Below, in pieces: positions 50,631 to 60,719 of a stretch of DNA of 64,000 nt. This DNA is from Novosphingobium sp. (GTDB lineage Bacteria; Pseudomonadota; Alphaproteobacteria; Sphingomonadales; Sphingomonadaceae). The notes beneath the pieces were generated by a model, which ran no database searches, was not told the origin of the DNA, and saw only the letters and a list, made by a program, of their open reading frames with translations. The DNA lies in NCBI GenBank assembly GCA_004211435.1, contig SECS01000001.1, positions 1 to 64,000 of the forward strand, written 5' to 3'. A program made the translations under genes and the position numbers. Positions within the stretch are counted from its first letter, which is position 1. Every line of letters starts with the position of its first letter.

Positions 50631-50763
50631 TCCTCCCCGGCACGGGGAGGGGGACCATCCGCAGGATGGTGGAGGGGGTTGGCAGGCGGGCGCCGCATTT
50701 CGCGGAAAGCCCCCTCCACCACGCTGCTGCGCAGCGCGGTCCCCCTCCCCGTTCCGGGGAGGA
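50631..50763. repeat. Palindromic intergenic repeat between hydantoinase subunit genes
   Basis: The ends TCCTCCCCGG and CCGGGGAGGA begin a 26-base inverted repeat with one mismatch (50631-50656 against 50738-50763). A further inner match GGTGGAGGGGG/CCCCCTCCACC lies on either side of a GC-rich centre. It is a non-coding, REP/MITE-like sequence inserted in the operon. It would form a very stable RNA hairpin between the two cistrons. Confidence 0.75.
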
Positions 50764-50782
50764 TCAGGGGTAAGGGAATACA

Positions 50783-52855
50783 ATGAGCTATCGCGTTGGC
50801 ATCGACATCGGCGGCACCTTCACCGACTTCGCGCTCCTGAAGGGCACGGAAGTCATCCTCCACAAGAACCTGTCGACGCCCGAAGACCGGTCGGTCGGCG
50901 TTCTCGAAGGCCTCGGCAAGCTGGCCGAGAAGGAAGGCCTGTCGCTGCGCGATTTCCTTGGGGCATGCGAGGCGATCGTCCACGGCACGACCGTGGCCGA
51001 CAACACGCTGATCGAGATGAACGGCGCGCTGACCGGCCTGATCACCACCGAGGGCTTCCGCGACGAGATCGAATACCGCCGGGGCTTCAAGGAAGACATC
51101 TGGGACGTGCGTCTGGCGCCGCCCAAGCAGATCACCCCGCGTCGCCGCCGCCTTACCGTGCCCGAGCGCATTCTCCACGACGGCTCGATCCACCAGGCGC
51201 TCGACGAGGACGCGCTGCGCGAACAGTGCCGCAAGTTACGCCTCCAGGGTGTCGAGGCCGTCGCGATCTCGTTCCTGTTCTCCTTCGTCAATCCCGAGCA
51301 CGAGAAGCGCGCCAAGGAGATCGTCACCCAGGAGATCCAGAACGCCTACATCTCGGCGAGCCACGAGGTCCTGCCGCGCGCGCCCGAGTACGATCGCACC
51401 TCGACGACGATCGTCAACGCCTACTGCGGCCCGCGCGTCACCGCCTATCTCGAGCGGCTGGTCACGCGCCTCGCCGAGGGCGGCTACAAGAACCAGCTGA
51501 TGGTCATGCAGGCTTCGGGCGGCGTGATGACCAAGGAATACATCGACGGCGCGCCGATCCGCGTGCTGGCTTCTGGTCCTGCGGGCGGCGTCATCGGCTC
51601 TGCCCACGCGGGCCTGGCCAAAGGCCACGAGAACCTGCTCTGCGTCGACATGGGCGGCACATCCTACGACATGTCGGTCGTGGTCGGGGGACAGGCCCCA
51701 GCCGAGGCCGGCTGGAACATGCACCACCGCTACCTGATCGGCGTGCCGATGGTGAAGGTGGAGACGCTCGGCGCGGGTGGCGGCTCTATCGTCAACGTCA
51801 ACAACGGCGCGCTCCAGGTCGGCCCGAAGTCGGCCGGCTCCGAACCCGGCCCGATCTGCTACGGCCGCGGCGGCACGAGCCCGACCGTGACCGACGCTCT
51901 GGTCATGCTCGGCATCCTTTCGACCGATGAAGGCTTCGCCGGCGGCTCGTTCCGTCTCAAGCGCGACGGCGTGGAAGAAGCCTTCGCCCAGCTCGGCGCC
52001 GAGATGGGCTATGGCGCCGAGGACGCGGCCTTCGACGCCTGGCGCGTGGTCAATGCCAACATGAGCCAGGGCGTACGCCGCACCACGGCGGGCAAGGGCA
52101 TCGATCCCAAGGATCTCGTCATGCTCGCCTATGGCGGCAACGGTCCGGCCTTCGCCGCCATCCAGGCCGAGGACCTGGGCATCAACAAGGTACTCGTTCC
52201 CAAGGCCTCGCCGACCTTCTCGGCGCTCGGCACGCTCGTCGCCAATCCGACGATCGACGAGGAACGCTCTTACATCGCCAAGGCCACCGAGCTCGATCTC
52301 GACAAGGTCCGCACGCTGTGGACCGACGTCGCCAAGCGCGCCGATCACTATTTCCGCGGCGCCGGCTTCGATCCGGCCGACCTGACGATCCAGTACCAGC
52401 TCAACATGCGCTATCCGGGGCAGAACTTCTCGCTGACTTTCGACTACAAGGCCGAGGGTAAGCTTCACGACCTGTCGTTCATCGACGAGGGCTTCGGCGC
52501 GCAGGCGATCGAGCTGTTCAACCAGCGCCACATGGCTGAGTATAATCACATCCGCGAGCACGAGGTGCCCGAGATCTCGGGCGTGCGTCTGGTCGCGCAG
52601 ATAGCGACGCCCTCGCCGCAGGCCAAAGGTGGCTTCACCCCTTCTGGCGCCACCCCCAGGCCCGCCAAGACCCGTCGCGCGAATCTCGGCCAGGGCTTTG
52701 CCGAGACGCCGATCTACCTCGGCTCGGACCTTGCCCCGGGCACCGAGGTCGCCAGCCCGGCGATCATCGAGGAAACCTTCACCACGATCGTCGTCTACCC
52801 GGGCTGGAAGGCCCGCGTCGACGATGCCGGGGATTACGAGCTGATCAAGGCCTAA
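50783..52855 (+). CDS. Hydantoinase A/oxoprolinase-family subunit
   Basis: This 690-residue ASKHA-fold ATP-binding protein of the HyuA family starts with the phosphate-1 motif GIDIGGTFTDFAL near 6-18 and has VHGTTVADNTLIEMNG near 69-84. LASGPAGGVIGSAHAGLAKG near 256-275, VDMGGTSYDMSV near 284-295, GAGGGSIVNVNNGALQVGP near 327-345 and YGGNGPAFA near 451 complete the ATPase and substrate regions. It should activate a cyclic amide or ketone carbonyl by phosphorylation and form a complex with the upstream HyuB-like subunit. The stop overlaps the convergent EthD-like stop by four bases. Confidence 0.9.
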   Translation: MSYRVGIDIGGTFTDFALLKGTEVILHKNLSTPEDRSVGVLEGLGKLAEKEGLSLRDFLGACEAIVHGTTVADNTLIEMNGALTGLITTEGFRDEIEYRRGFKEDIWDVRLAPPKQITPRRRRLTVPERILHDGSIHQALDEDALREQCRKLRLQGVEAVAISFLFSFVNPEHEKRAKEIVTQEIQNAYISASHEVLPRAPEYDRTSTTIVNAYCGPRVTAYLERLVTRLAEGGYKNQLMVMQASGGVMTKEYIDGAPIRVLASGPAGGVIGSAHAGLAKGHENLLCVDMGGTSYDMSVVVGGQAPAEAGWNMHHRYLIGVPMVKVETLGAGGGSIVNVNNGALQVGPKSAGSEPGPICYGRGGTSPTVTDALVMLGILSTDEGFAGGSFRLKRDGVEEAFAQLGAEMGYGAEDAAFDAWRVVNANMSQGVRRTTAGKGIDPKDLVMLAYGGNGPAFAAIQAEDLGINKVLVPKASPTFSALGTLVANPTIDEERSYIAKATELDLDKVRTLWTDVAKRADHYFRGAGFDPADLTIQYQLNMRYPGQNFSLTFDYKAEGKLHDLSFIDEGFGAQAIELFNQRHMAEYNHIREHEVPEISGVRLVAQIATPSPQAKGGFTPSGATPRPAKTRRANLGQGFAETPIYLGSDLAPGTEVASPAIIEETFTTIVVYPGWKARVDDAGDYELIKA

Positions 52856-53235
52856 GCGGCGGGGTGCAGGTCTTCCACAACGGTCTCGCACCCCACCAGC
52901 CAACAGCGCGTCTGCTCGAACCAGCGGGCCTCGTCCTCCTTGATCCGGTCATGGTTAGCCAGGGCGATCCGGCCCATTTCTTCAAGCGCCGCCGCATCGC
53001 GCAGGACGAATTCGGAGACGGCATCGAAACCGATCTCCTCGGGCCCGCCCGTTCCGTCACCGCTTCCCGGCTCGAAGCTGTAGCCGCTCGTGAGGTAGTT
53101 GCGCCGATATTCGAGCCATAGGTGGCCGAACAGTTCGACGGCGATGCGCGAATGGCTGTTCTCGTAGCCCTCGCGGAACTGATCGGGCGTGAGGCCTTGC
53201 TTGCGCTTGACCATGACGATCCTCTTGATGGACAT
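52852..53235 (-). CDS. EthD-domain-like dimeric alpha-beta barrel protein
   Basis: This 127-residue ferredoxin-like-fold protein starts IKRIVMVKRKQGLTPDQFRE, with YENSHSRIAVELFG near 25-38, resembling EthD-type proteins where a small dimeric barrel supports degradation of ethers or polyketide cyclisation. DAVSEFVLRDAAALEEM near 70-86 and FEQTRCWLVGCETVV near 105-119 fit the second half. GAGGGG lies before the ATG. It follows a SnoaL-like gene by 12 bases on the same strand, forming a two-gene operon. Confidence 0.75.
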   Translation of the reverse strand: MSIKRIVMVKRKQGLTPDQFREGYENSHSRIAVELFGHLWLEYRRNYLTSGYSFEPGSGDGTGGPEEIGFDAVSEFVLRDAAALEEMGRIALANHDRIKEDEARWFEQTRCWLVGCETVVEDLHPAA

Positions 53236-53247
53236 CCGCGAGTCCCC

Positions 53248-53649
53248 TCAGGCTACCAGCATCGCCGAATCCTGTCGCTGGATCAGCCAGCCCTCGCCGC
53301 TGCGCACCAGTTGCGCTTTCGACATGGCCATGACCGTCATCTTTGCACCGTCGGCCCAGTTGGTGACGTAGTTGTAATAGCTGGCGTGCACCCTATCGCG
53401 ACCGCCCTGGTAGTCGCACATGAGGTTCGCGGCGACGTGGCGCGTCTTGCCCGGACCGCTGGCCTGTCCCATCCGCACGATCTGGCGCAGCGCCTCACGG
53501 CCTTGTACGGGTTCGGGCGTGACACCCGCGAAGACCGCGTCCTCAGCCCAGAGCGCGATCCAGCCTTCTTCGTTCCCCTCGTCGACGTGCCAGCAATAGC
53601 GCGCGAGGTGATCGGCGATGGCGACGTAGTCCTCGGTCGTTACCGGCAT
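53248..53649 (-). CDS. SnoaL-like (NTF2-fold) protein
   Basis: This 133-residue SnoaL_4-type protein has YVAIADHLARYCWHVDEGNE near 8-27, WIALWAEDAVFAGVTPEPVQG near 30-50 (start WIALW, end EPVQG), NLMCDYQGG and LVRSGEGWLIQRQDSAM near 115-131. The conserved His-Asp pair is in YCWHVDEG. The ATG at 53649 was selected because GGGAGAG lies upstream. It is co-transcribed with the EthD-like gene. It is the third SnoaL-like gene in this window. Confidence 0.8.
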   Translation of the reverse strand: MPVTTEDYVAIADHLARYCWHVDEGNEEGWIALWAEDAVFAGVTPEPVQGREALRQIVRMGQASGPGKTRHVAANLMCDYQGGRDRVHASYYNYVTNWADGAKMTVMAMSKAQLVRSGEGWLIQRQDSAMLVA

Positions 53650-53813
53650 CAGGCGCTCTCCCTTCGTGTTTCCGCCAGAATAGCGCCGGCCACAGACGCT
53701 GTCTCGCTTCGCCCCGATCATTCGCCCGGACGATGACACTGATCGCCCCGCGCTAACTTGCCATTCAGTCCTTGTGGCCTACATTGGGACACGAAAAGGA
53801 TTCCACGCGCATC

Positions 53814-55745
<1,932 letters not shown>

Positions 55746-55770
55746 GCCTCCCGAACCTGAAGGCCCAATC

Positions 55771-55805
55771 AAAAAGGGCTCTGGATCGCTCCGGAGCCCT
55801 TTTTC
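55771..55805. terminator. Bidirectional terminator between ftsH and rpoZ
   Basis: AGGGCTCTGG pairs with CCGGAGCCCT around a six-base loop, flanked by AAAA on the left and TTTT on the right, so it serves both convergent genes. Confidence 0.85.
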
Positions 55806-55826
55806 GTATCAGGACGGACAGTCGGC

Positions 55827-56171
55827 TCAGCCGTCGTAGTCGCCGCCGATCGAGGTGTTGCGCACCGGTGCCGCAGCGGTGATACGCAGCGCTTCGGCCG
55901 ACTGGCTGAGCGAGCCGATCTCATCGACCTCGTCGTCGTCGTCGGGCAGGACGCGCTGGAGCGAACCGATCAGCGTCTCATGCAGATGCGTCGGACGCAC
56001 GGTCTCGTCCGCGATCTCACGCAGGGCGACGACCGGGTTCTTGTCGCGGTCGCGATCGATGGTCAGTTCGGCGCCGCCCGAGATCTCACGCGCACGCTGT
56101 GCGGCAAGCAGGACGAGATCGAAACGGTTGGGAATCTTGTCGACGCAATCTTCGACGGTAACGCGCGCCAT
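55827..56171 (-). CDS. rpoZ: DNA-directed RNA polymerase omega subunit
   Basis: This 114-residue protein carries the omega signature [20 protein letters not shown] at its start, then [18 protein letters not shown] near 21-38 and [14 protein letters not shown] near 45-58. The C-terminal tail is acidic ([10 protein letters not shown]). It assists RNA polymerase assembly and ppGpp response. The ATG at 56171 is preceded by GTGGAG. The tail is longer than in E. coli, as is usual in alphaproteobacteria. Nothing else unusual. Confidence 0.92.
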   Translation of the reverse strand: MARVTVEDCVDKIPNRFDLVLLAAQRAREISGGAELTIDRDRDKNPVVALREIADETVRPTHLHETLIGSLQRVLPDDDDEVDEIGSLSQSAEALRITAAAPVRNTSIGGDYDG

Positions 56172-56260
56172 GGGCACTCCACTGGCAAGAATCTGCGGAA
56201 GACAGGCGAGCTAGGCACTGGCCGGGTTAAAGTCAAGGAAACTCGCGCCGGTCGGTCGTC

Positions 56261-56581
56261 TCAGCCCTGGCTTGCCGGGGTGCGGACCACCAGGCCATCG
56301 AGATCGGGCGTCACCACGATCTGGCACGACAGCCGCACGCCGGGCGTCTCATCGCCCGAGGCTTCGATCATCGGCAGCTCGATGTCACCTGCTTCGCCCA
56401 GCCTGCCCTGCCAGTCCGCATCGACGTAGACCCGGCATGTGCCGCAATAGGCATTGCCGCTGCACACGGCCTCGATCGCCTCGATCCCGTTGCCGACGGC
56501 GTTTTCCATCAGCGAGAGATCTTCGGACGCGTCGATCGTCCGCTCCGCGCCGTCCGCGGCGATGAATGTTATCGCGACCAT
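56261..56581 (-). CDS. [2Fe-2S] ferredoxin, adrenodoxin/putidaredoxin type
   Basis: This 106-residue ferredoxin has the cluster Cys pattern C40, C46, C49 (CSGNAYCGTC) and C86 (RLSCQ), as in putidaredoxin and other P450 electron donors. It starts eight bases after the P450 gene on the same strand, so it is almost certainly that enzyme's redox partner, taking electrons from a ferredoxin reductase that is not encoded here. The acidic patch DLSLMENAVGNGIEAIE fits reductase and P450 docking. Confidence 0.9.
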   Translation of the reverse strand: MVAITFIAADGAERTIDASEDLSLMENAVGNGIEAIEAVCSGNAYCGTCRVYVDADWQGRLGEAGDIELPMIEASGDETPGVRLSCQIVVTPDLDGLVVRTPASQG

Positions 56582-56589
56582 GGCTGGCG

Positions 56590-57795
56590 TCAGGCAGGAT
56601 CGCAGGCGACGACGCAGCCGCGCAGTTCGTAGCCCTGGATCTGCGGGCTCCACAGGATTTCCGGCTCGCGCTCCATGCGGATACCCGGCAGGCGGAACAA
56701 CGTATCGAGGAAGATTCGCGTCTCGTGCAACGCCACCTGCGCGCCGGGGCAGCGGTGCGGGCCGTCGCTGAAGCTCATGTAGGGGCCGACGACCTTCATC
56801 CGCTTGGCCCGATCGGGATCGAGCTCGAACGGGCACGGGCCGGTGATCGCCTCGTCGGTGTTGGCATCGCGGATCGACACGGCGACGACCTCGCCCTTCT
56901 TCACCGAGGCTCCGTCCTTTGTCTCGATGTCCTCGGCCGCGCGGCGGTGGATCAGCGAAGCCACCGGCTCGAGCCGCAGGATCTCCTCGAGAATGGCGAA
57001 CTGATCCGCTTCCTCGCCGGTGAGGAAGCGCTCGCGCAGATCGGGTTTCTCGAACAGGTGCCAGGCGCACATGACGATGAATTCGCGCGTGGTCATCATC
57101 CCGGCGCCGCCATAGCTGAGCGCCTCCATGATCATGCCCTTCTTCGAATAGTTCTCCTTCACCATGTAGGAGATCACGTCGTCCTTGGGCTCCACGCGTC
57201 GCGCGGCGATCGCGGGGACCATGTCCTTCTTCCAGAAGCGGCCGACGCGCGTCAGCATCTGGATCATGAAGACCACCTTGCCGAGCGGACCACGGCTCTT
57301 GCTCAGCGACGAATCGAGCACGGCCTTGACGCGGTTGGCGAGATTCTCGGTGCTGTCGCTGTCGGTCAGGCCGATGATGTCGGCGGCGACGACCACGGCC
57401 ATGTGCCAGGACAGTTCGTCGAGCGGGGCCGAGCCCGTGGCGCGTAGCTTGGCGACAATGTCGTCCATCGTGCTGGTCATCACCGCCTGGTGGCGCGTGA
57501 CGATCGTCTTGGGCGCGAAAAGGCCGGCGACCGCGGCGCGGCGCTTGCGGTGCTCCTCACCGTCGAGGAAGAAGAACGAGACCTCGCCGGGGTTCTTGAT
57601 CTCGGCATCGTCGGTCGGCGAGCCTGCGGGACCCGCCTGGCGCACCTTGGGCGAACGCAGGAGATCGCGCGACAGGCCGAAGGTTCCGACCGGACGCGCA
57701 CCGTGCTGCGGCGCGAGATTGGCCTCGGCGATCTTCGCCGATTTGCGATCGTCGCGCCCTTGGTGAACCGGGCATCCCTGCGCCACTGCGGTCAT
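56590..57795 (-). CDS. Cytochrome P450
   Basis: This 401-residue soluble class I P450 has the I-helix oxygen-binding motif AGMMTT at 231-236, ExxR at Glu271-Arg274, and the haem motif FSDGPHRCPG with Cys349. The family cannot be named from sequence alone. It is followed by its ferredoxin gene and divergent from a TetR regulator across a perfect palindrome, so expression is probably induced by the substrate through that repressor. AGAGGA precedes the ATG. Hydroxylation of a terpenoid, steroid or alkyl substrate is likely. Confidence 0.92.
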   Translation of the reverse strand: MTAVAQGCPVHQGRDDRKSAKIAEANLAPQHGARPVGTFGLSRDLLRSPKVRQAGPAGSPTDDAEIKNPGEVSFFFLDGEEHRKRRAAVAGLFAPKTIVTRHQAVMTSTMDDIVAKLRATGSAPLDELSWHMAVVVAADIIGLTDSDSTENLANRVKAVLDSSLSKSRGPLGKVVFMIQMLTRVGRFWKKDMVPAIAARRVEPKDDVISYMVKENYSKKGMIMEALSYGGAGMMTTREFIVMCAWHLFEKPDLRERFLTGEEADQFAILEEILRLEPVASLIHRRAAEDIETKDGASVKKGEVVAVSIRDANTDEAITGPCPFELDPDRAKRMKVVGPYMSFSDGPHRCPGAQVALHETRIFLDTLFRLPGIRMEREPEILWSPQIQGYELRGCVVACDPA

Positions 57796-57857
57796 TCGGC
57801 ATTCCTCTGTTTCGTGGTCGGTCGGCGTTTGTTCACGGGACCATACCGTGCTAGCTT

Positions 57858-57883
57858 ATGATCCATGATATATCATGGATCAT
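57858..57883. promoter_or_regulatory. Perfect 26-base palindromic operator
   Basis: ATGATCCATGATA is followed directly by its exact reverse complement. The site lies between the divergent P450 and TetR genes, seven bases from the TetR start codon, and covers its ribosome-binding region. It is the likely binding site of that TetR protein, controlling both directions. Confidence 0.85.
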
Positions 57884-57889
57884 TGATAA

Positions 57890-58483
57890 ATGACTAGCGC
57901 AATTCGTCTTTCGGGCGACACCCGCAAGCGCAAGACGCGCGAAGCGCTCTGCGCGGCCATGCTCGACCTGCTGGCGGAGAAGCCGTTCGACGAGATCCAG
58001 ATCCTCGAACTGACCGTCCGCGCCGGGGTCGGTTACGCCACCTTCTTCCGCCACTATGCGCAGCCAGTCGAGGTGCTCGACGAGGTGGCGGGCGAGCTCA
58101 TCCGCGAACTGCTCGCCATGACCGTGCCCGCCTTCGAGCGGACCGACAGCGCCGCCGGCCTGCGCTCGCTCTGCTCCTACGTATTCGAACGCCGCGCGCT
58201 CTGGCACACGCTGCTCACCGGCGGCGCCGGCTACCGCGTGCGCGCCGAATTCGTGCGCCAGGCGCGCGAGTGGAGCCGGCACGGCGACGGCGGACCAACG
58301 TCGGTGCCGGTCGATCTCGGCACGGTCTGCGCCGCGGGATCCGCGATCGACGCGCTCGCCTGGTGGCTCGACCAGGGCGAGGCCTATTCGGCCGAGGAAA
58401 TGGCCGATTTCATCGACCGGCTGATCATCTCGCCCTTCGTCGGGCGGATGGCCGCGGATCAGAGCGCGAAACGCTCGACGTAG
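57890..58483 (+). CDS. TetR-family transcriptional regulator
   Basis: This 197-residue protein has an N-terminal helix-turn-helix (about 10-55): KRKTREALCAAMLDLLAEKP then LELTVRAGVGYATFFRHYAQ, the recognition end with FFRHY typical of TetR proteins. The C-terminal ligand domain is unassigned. The ATG at 57890 immediately follows the palindromic operator, so the gene is probably autorepressed. There is no good Shine-Dalgarno sequence, because the operator takes its place; translation may be weak or near-leaderless. Its end overlaps the convergent sulfotransferase-like gene by 25 bases. Confidence 0.87.
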   Translation: MTSAIRLSGDTRKRKTREALCAAMLDLLAEKPFDEIQILELTVRAGVGYATFFRHYAQPVEVLDEVAGELIRELLAMTVPAFERTDSAAGLRSLCSYVFERRALWHTLLTGGAGYRVRAEFVRQAREWSRHGDGGPTSVPVDLGTVCAAGSAIDALAWWLDQGEAYSAEEMADFIDRLIISPFVGRMAADQSAKRST

Positions 58484-59610
58484 TCCTTGAACTCGGCGCG
58501 GATCGACGCGTCGGTCAGGCCGTACTCCTCGGCCGTATAGCGGTGCGCCCCGAAATTGCCCGGCGCGTTGCGGCTGTTGTAGTCGTCGAGCCGCGCGCGC
58601 AGCGCGGGGTTCAGATCCATGCCGAGATGGTCGTAGATTCGCTCGAAGGTCTCGATCGGGCGCTGGACCACCTCGTCGTTGCGCACGTCGACGAAGCGGT
58701 GCTCGCCGATCTCGGCGCGTGCGGCCAGGGCACGACGCATGCCCTCGGCCCAGATCGCCAGATGGCGCGGGCCTACCGCCTTGCGATCGATCGTGCCGGG
58801 CAGGCAGCGCTCCTCGTGCAGCGCCGAATGCAGGCTCGCGACCGAAGCGATCACCTTGCGCGGATCGCGGTGCGTCATGACGAACCTGGCCTTGGGATAG
58901 CGCGCCGCGATCTCCTTGAGGCGGAACAGATGCGGCGGCGACTTGAGCAGCCAGAGGCCGGGCTTGCGTCGCGACTGCAGCAGCTTGAGCAGGCGTTCGT
59001 GCAAGGCGTAGAACGAGGTGAAATCGGCATGGAGCCACCAGGCGACGTAGTCGTCGGGCATCGGCAAGACGCCGTGATAGGACTTCATGTCGAAGCCCGC
59101 GAGGATCGCGAGATCCTCCTCGGGTCCGTCGACGTCGCGGATGTGCATGTGCGCCATCGTGTAGTCGACCGCGCCGCGCGCTGCGACGACGCGCGGGTCC
59201 GTGTCTTCCTCGTCCGCCACGGGCGGCGGGATCGGGCTCGCGCCCTCCCAGGCGCGCAGAAAGCGAAAGCGCTCGTCGAGCGCCATCATGCCGACCATGG
59301 CCGTGGTGCCCGTGCGCGGGAGGCCGACGACGAAGACCTGACCGTCGAGCTGCTCGTCGGCGGTCTCGGGATGATCCTGATACCACTGCTCGATCTTCAG
59401 CCGCATGACGAGATCGTGGACCAGCTTGCCATGCTGGGTGGCCAGTGCCTCTTGTGTCATCGGCACGCGCGCGAAACCTGCCAGCGAACGCGCCAGCCCC
59501 TCCTGCCAGCCATCCGCGCCGAAGTCGTCCGAGCCCGCGACTTCGATGGCCCGCGCAACGATCTGCTCGGATGAAACGCCGTGCTCCATATGCTTTCGCG
59601 CGTTAGCCAT
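58459..59610 (-). CDS. Sulfotransferase-family protein
   Basis: This 383-residue sulfotransferase-fold protein has the PAPS-loop GLPRTGTTAMVGMM near 97-110 and a 3'-phosphate motif FVMTHRDPRKVIASVASLHS near 244-263. LLKSPPHLFRL near 224-234 is typical of the bacterial branch found in degradation clusters. It overlaps the upstream hypothetical gene by eight bases and is convergent with the P450-cluster TetR gene. It is only distantly like the 26.4-kb member. A catabolic role with a hydroxylated substrate is inference. Confidence 0.82.
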   Translation of the reverse strand: MANARKHMEHGVSSEQIVARAIEVAGSDDFGADGWQEGLARSLAGFARVPMTQEALATQHGKLVHDLVMRLKIEQWYQDHPETADEQLDGQVFVVGLPRTGTTAMVGMMALDERFRFLRAWEGASPIPPPVADEEDTDPRVVAARGAVDYTMAHMHIRDVDGPEEDLAILAGFDMKSYHGVLPMPDDYVAWWLHADFTSFYALHERLLKLLQSRRKPGLWLLKSPPHLFRLKEIAARYPKARFVMTHRDPRKVIASVASLHSALHEERCLPGTIDRKAVGPRHLAIWAEGMRRALAARAEIGEHRFVDVRNDEVVQRPIETFERIYDHLGMDLNPALRARLDDYNSRNAPGNFGAHRYTAEEYGLTDASIRAEFKDYVERFAL

Positions 59611-60634
59611 CGCGCCCAACCACCGAAGTCGAGGAGCGCTCGACCATGCCTCGCGCGACCACGCCGTCCCAGGTGTAGCGCGCGCCGCTCTGGCTGAGCG
59701 CCAAACCCCAGAGATGGCCGCGCGCGACCTGGAATGTGGTCAGTTCGGTCACGCCTTCGATGCGCGTCGTGCCGAGTTCGGATTCGAGTTCGAACGAGAC
59801 GTCGTCGCCGCTCTCGCGCAAATGCGTGAGCCAGGGCACTTTCGTGGCCTTGGCCGGATACATCTTGCCGTCTTGGTAGACGAAGCCCTCGTTCCACGGC
59901 TCGTTGCCGTCATCGTGCACGGGCCGCGCCTCGTAGCCGGCGGCGCGCCCGTCTGGAAAGACCACCGCTTGCCAGGCATGACCGCGCAGGAACAGACCGT
60001 CGGTGCGCACGCTGCGCCGCTTGATGCGGCTGCCGTTGACCCTCGCGGTGAATTTCGTGCCGTCGACCTCGACCACGCCTTCGCCGCGCAACATCTGCTC
60101 GAAGCGCCAGCCGAGCCCGACCGAGGCGGCGTCGCGCTGCTTGCCCTTGCCCCAGGTGAAGAACTTTTCGGGCGAGATGTCCTGCTCGTTCGGCGGCACG
60201 ACCATGTCGAGTTCGAACTCGTACTTGAGCGGGATGAGCCTCTCTGGATCGACGGTCTGAGCGATCTGATGCGACACGTGGGTATCGGCGACCATGCCGT
60301 CGAACTGGACGAGCCAGCGCTTGAACGGCTCGATGCAGCGATAGGTCAACGGACCGGCGCCCATGATCGCCGGACGCCCCTCTGCATCGAGCGTCGGCAC
60401 GGCCGTGCCGCTGCCCGAACGCTGAAGCACGCGGCCGTCGGGAAAGGCGAAATTGGCCTGGAAGCGACGGCTGTCCCAATTGTGCGGCTCCGCCTCGACG
60501 CCATTGCGTGGGATACCGAACGCGCCGTTCTCCTCGAACAGCCAATAGGACGTGCCCTCGCGAACCCAGTCGAACGGCGCCGGCGGCGGCGACTCGAACA
60601 TCAGGTCAGCCTCGATCGGCAAAGAGCCCAGCAT
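59603..60634 (-). CDS. Conserved hypothetical protein, lipocalin/AttH-like pattern
   Basis: This 343-residue protein lacks a signal peptide. The sequence alternates beta strands rich in Trp, Phe and Gly with HAWQAVVFPDGRAAGYEARP near 228-247 and FQVARGHLWGLALSQSGARY near 302-321. That resembles the two-barrel, lipocalin-like proteins of the AttH/hydroxyneurosporene-synthase relationship and the DUF7064/7065 type, which occur in terpenoid and steroid catabolic regions. The assignment is tentative. GAGGAG precedes the ATG at 60634. It is co-transcribed with the sulfotransferase-like gene and divergent from an IclR regulator. Confidence 0.6.
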   Translation of the reverse strand: MLGSLPIEADLMFESPPPAPFDWVREGTSYWLFEENGAFGIPRNGVEAEPHNWDSRRFQANFAFPDGRVLQRSGSGTAVPTLDAEGRPAIMGAGPLTYRCIEPFKRWLVQFDGMVADTHVSHQIAQTVDPERLIPLKYEFELDMVVPPNEQDISPEKFFTWGKGKQRDAASVGLGWRFEQMLRGEGVVEVDGTKFTARVNGSRIKRRSVRTDGLFLRGHAWQAVVFPDGRAAGYEARPVHDDGNEPWNEGFVYQDGKMYPAKATKVPWLTHLRESGDDVSFELESELGTTRIEGVTELTTFQVARGHLWGLALSQSGARYTWDGVVARGMVERSSTSVVGRDG

Positions 60635-60685
60635 CTCCAACTCCTCGTGATTATGGACGGAGAATAGGACCGACGGAATTGGTTC

Positions 60686-60717
60686 GCAATTGCAAACGAT
60701 AATTTGTATATGCAAAC
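60686..60717. promoter_or_regulatory. Divergent operator region of the IclR regulator
   Basis: GCAATTGC at 60686-60693 and TTTGTATATGCAAA at 60703-60716 are palindromic, and TGCAAAC is repeated at 60691 and 60711. They fill the short divergent gap in front of the IclR-type gene and are plausible IclR binding sites. Confidence 0.45.
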
Positions 60718-60719
60718 TC

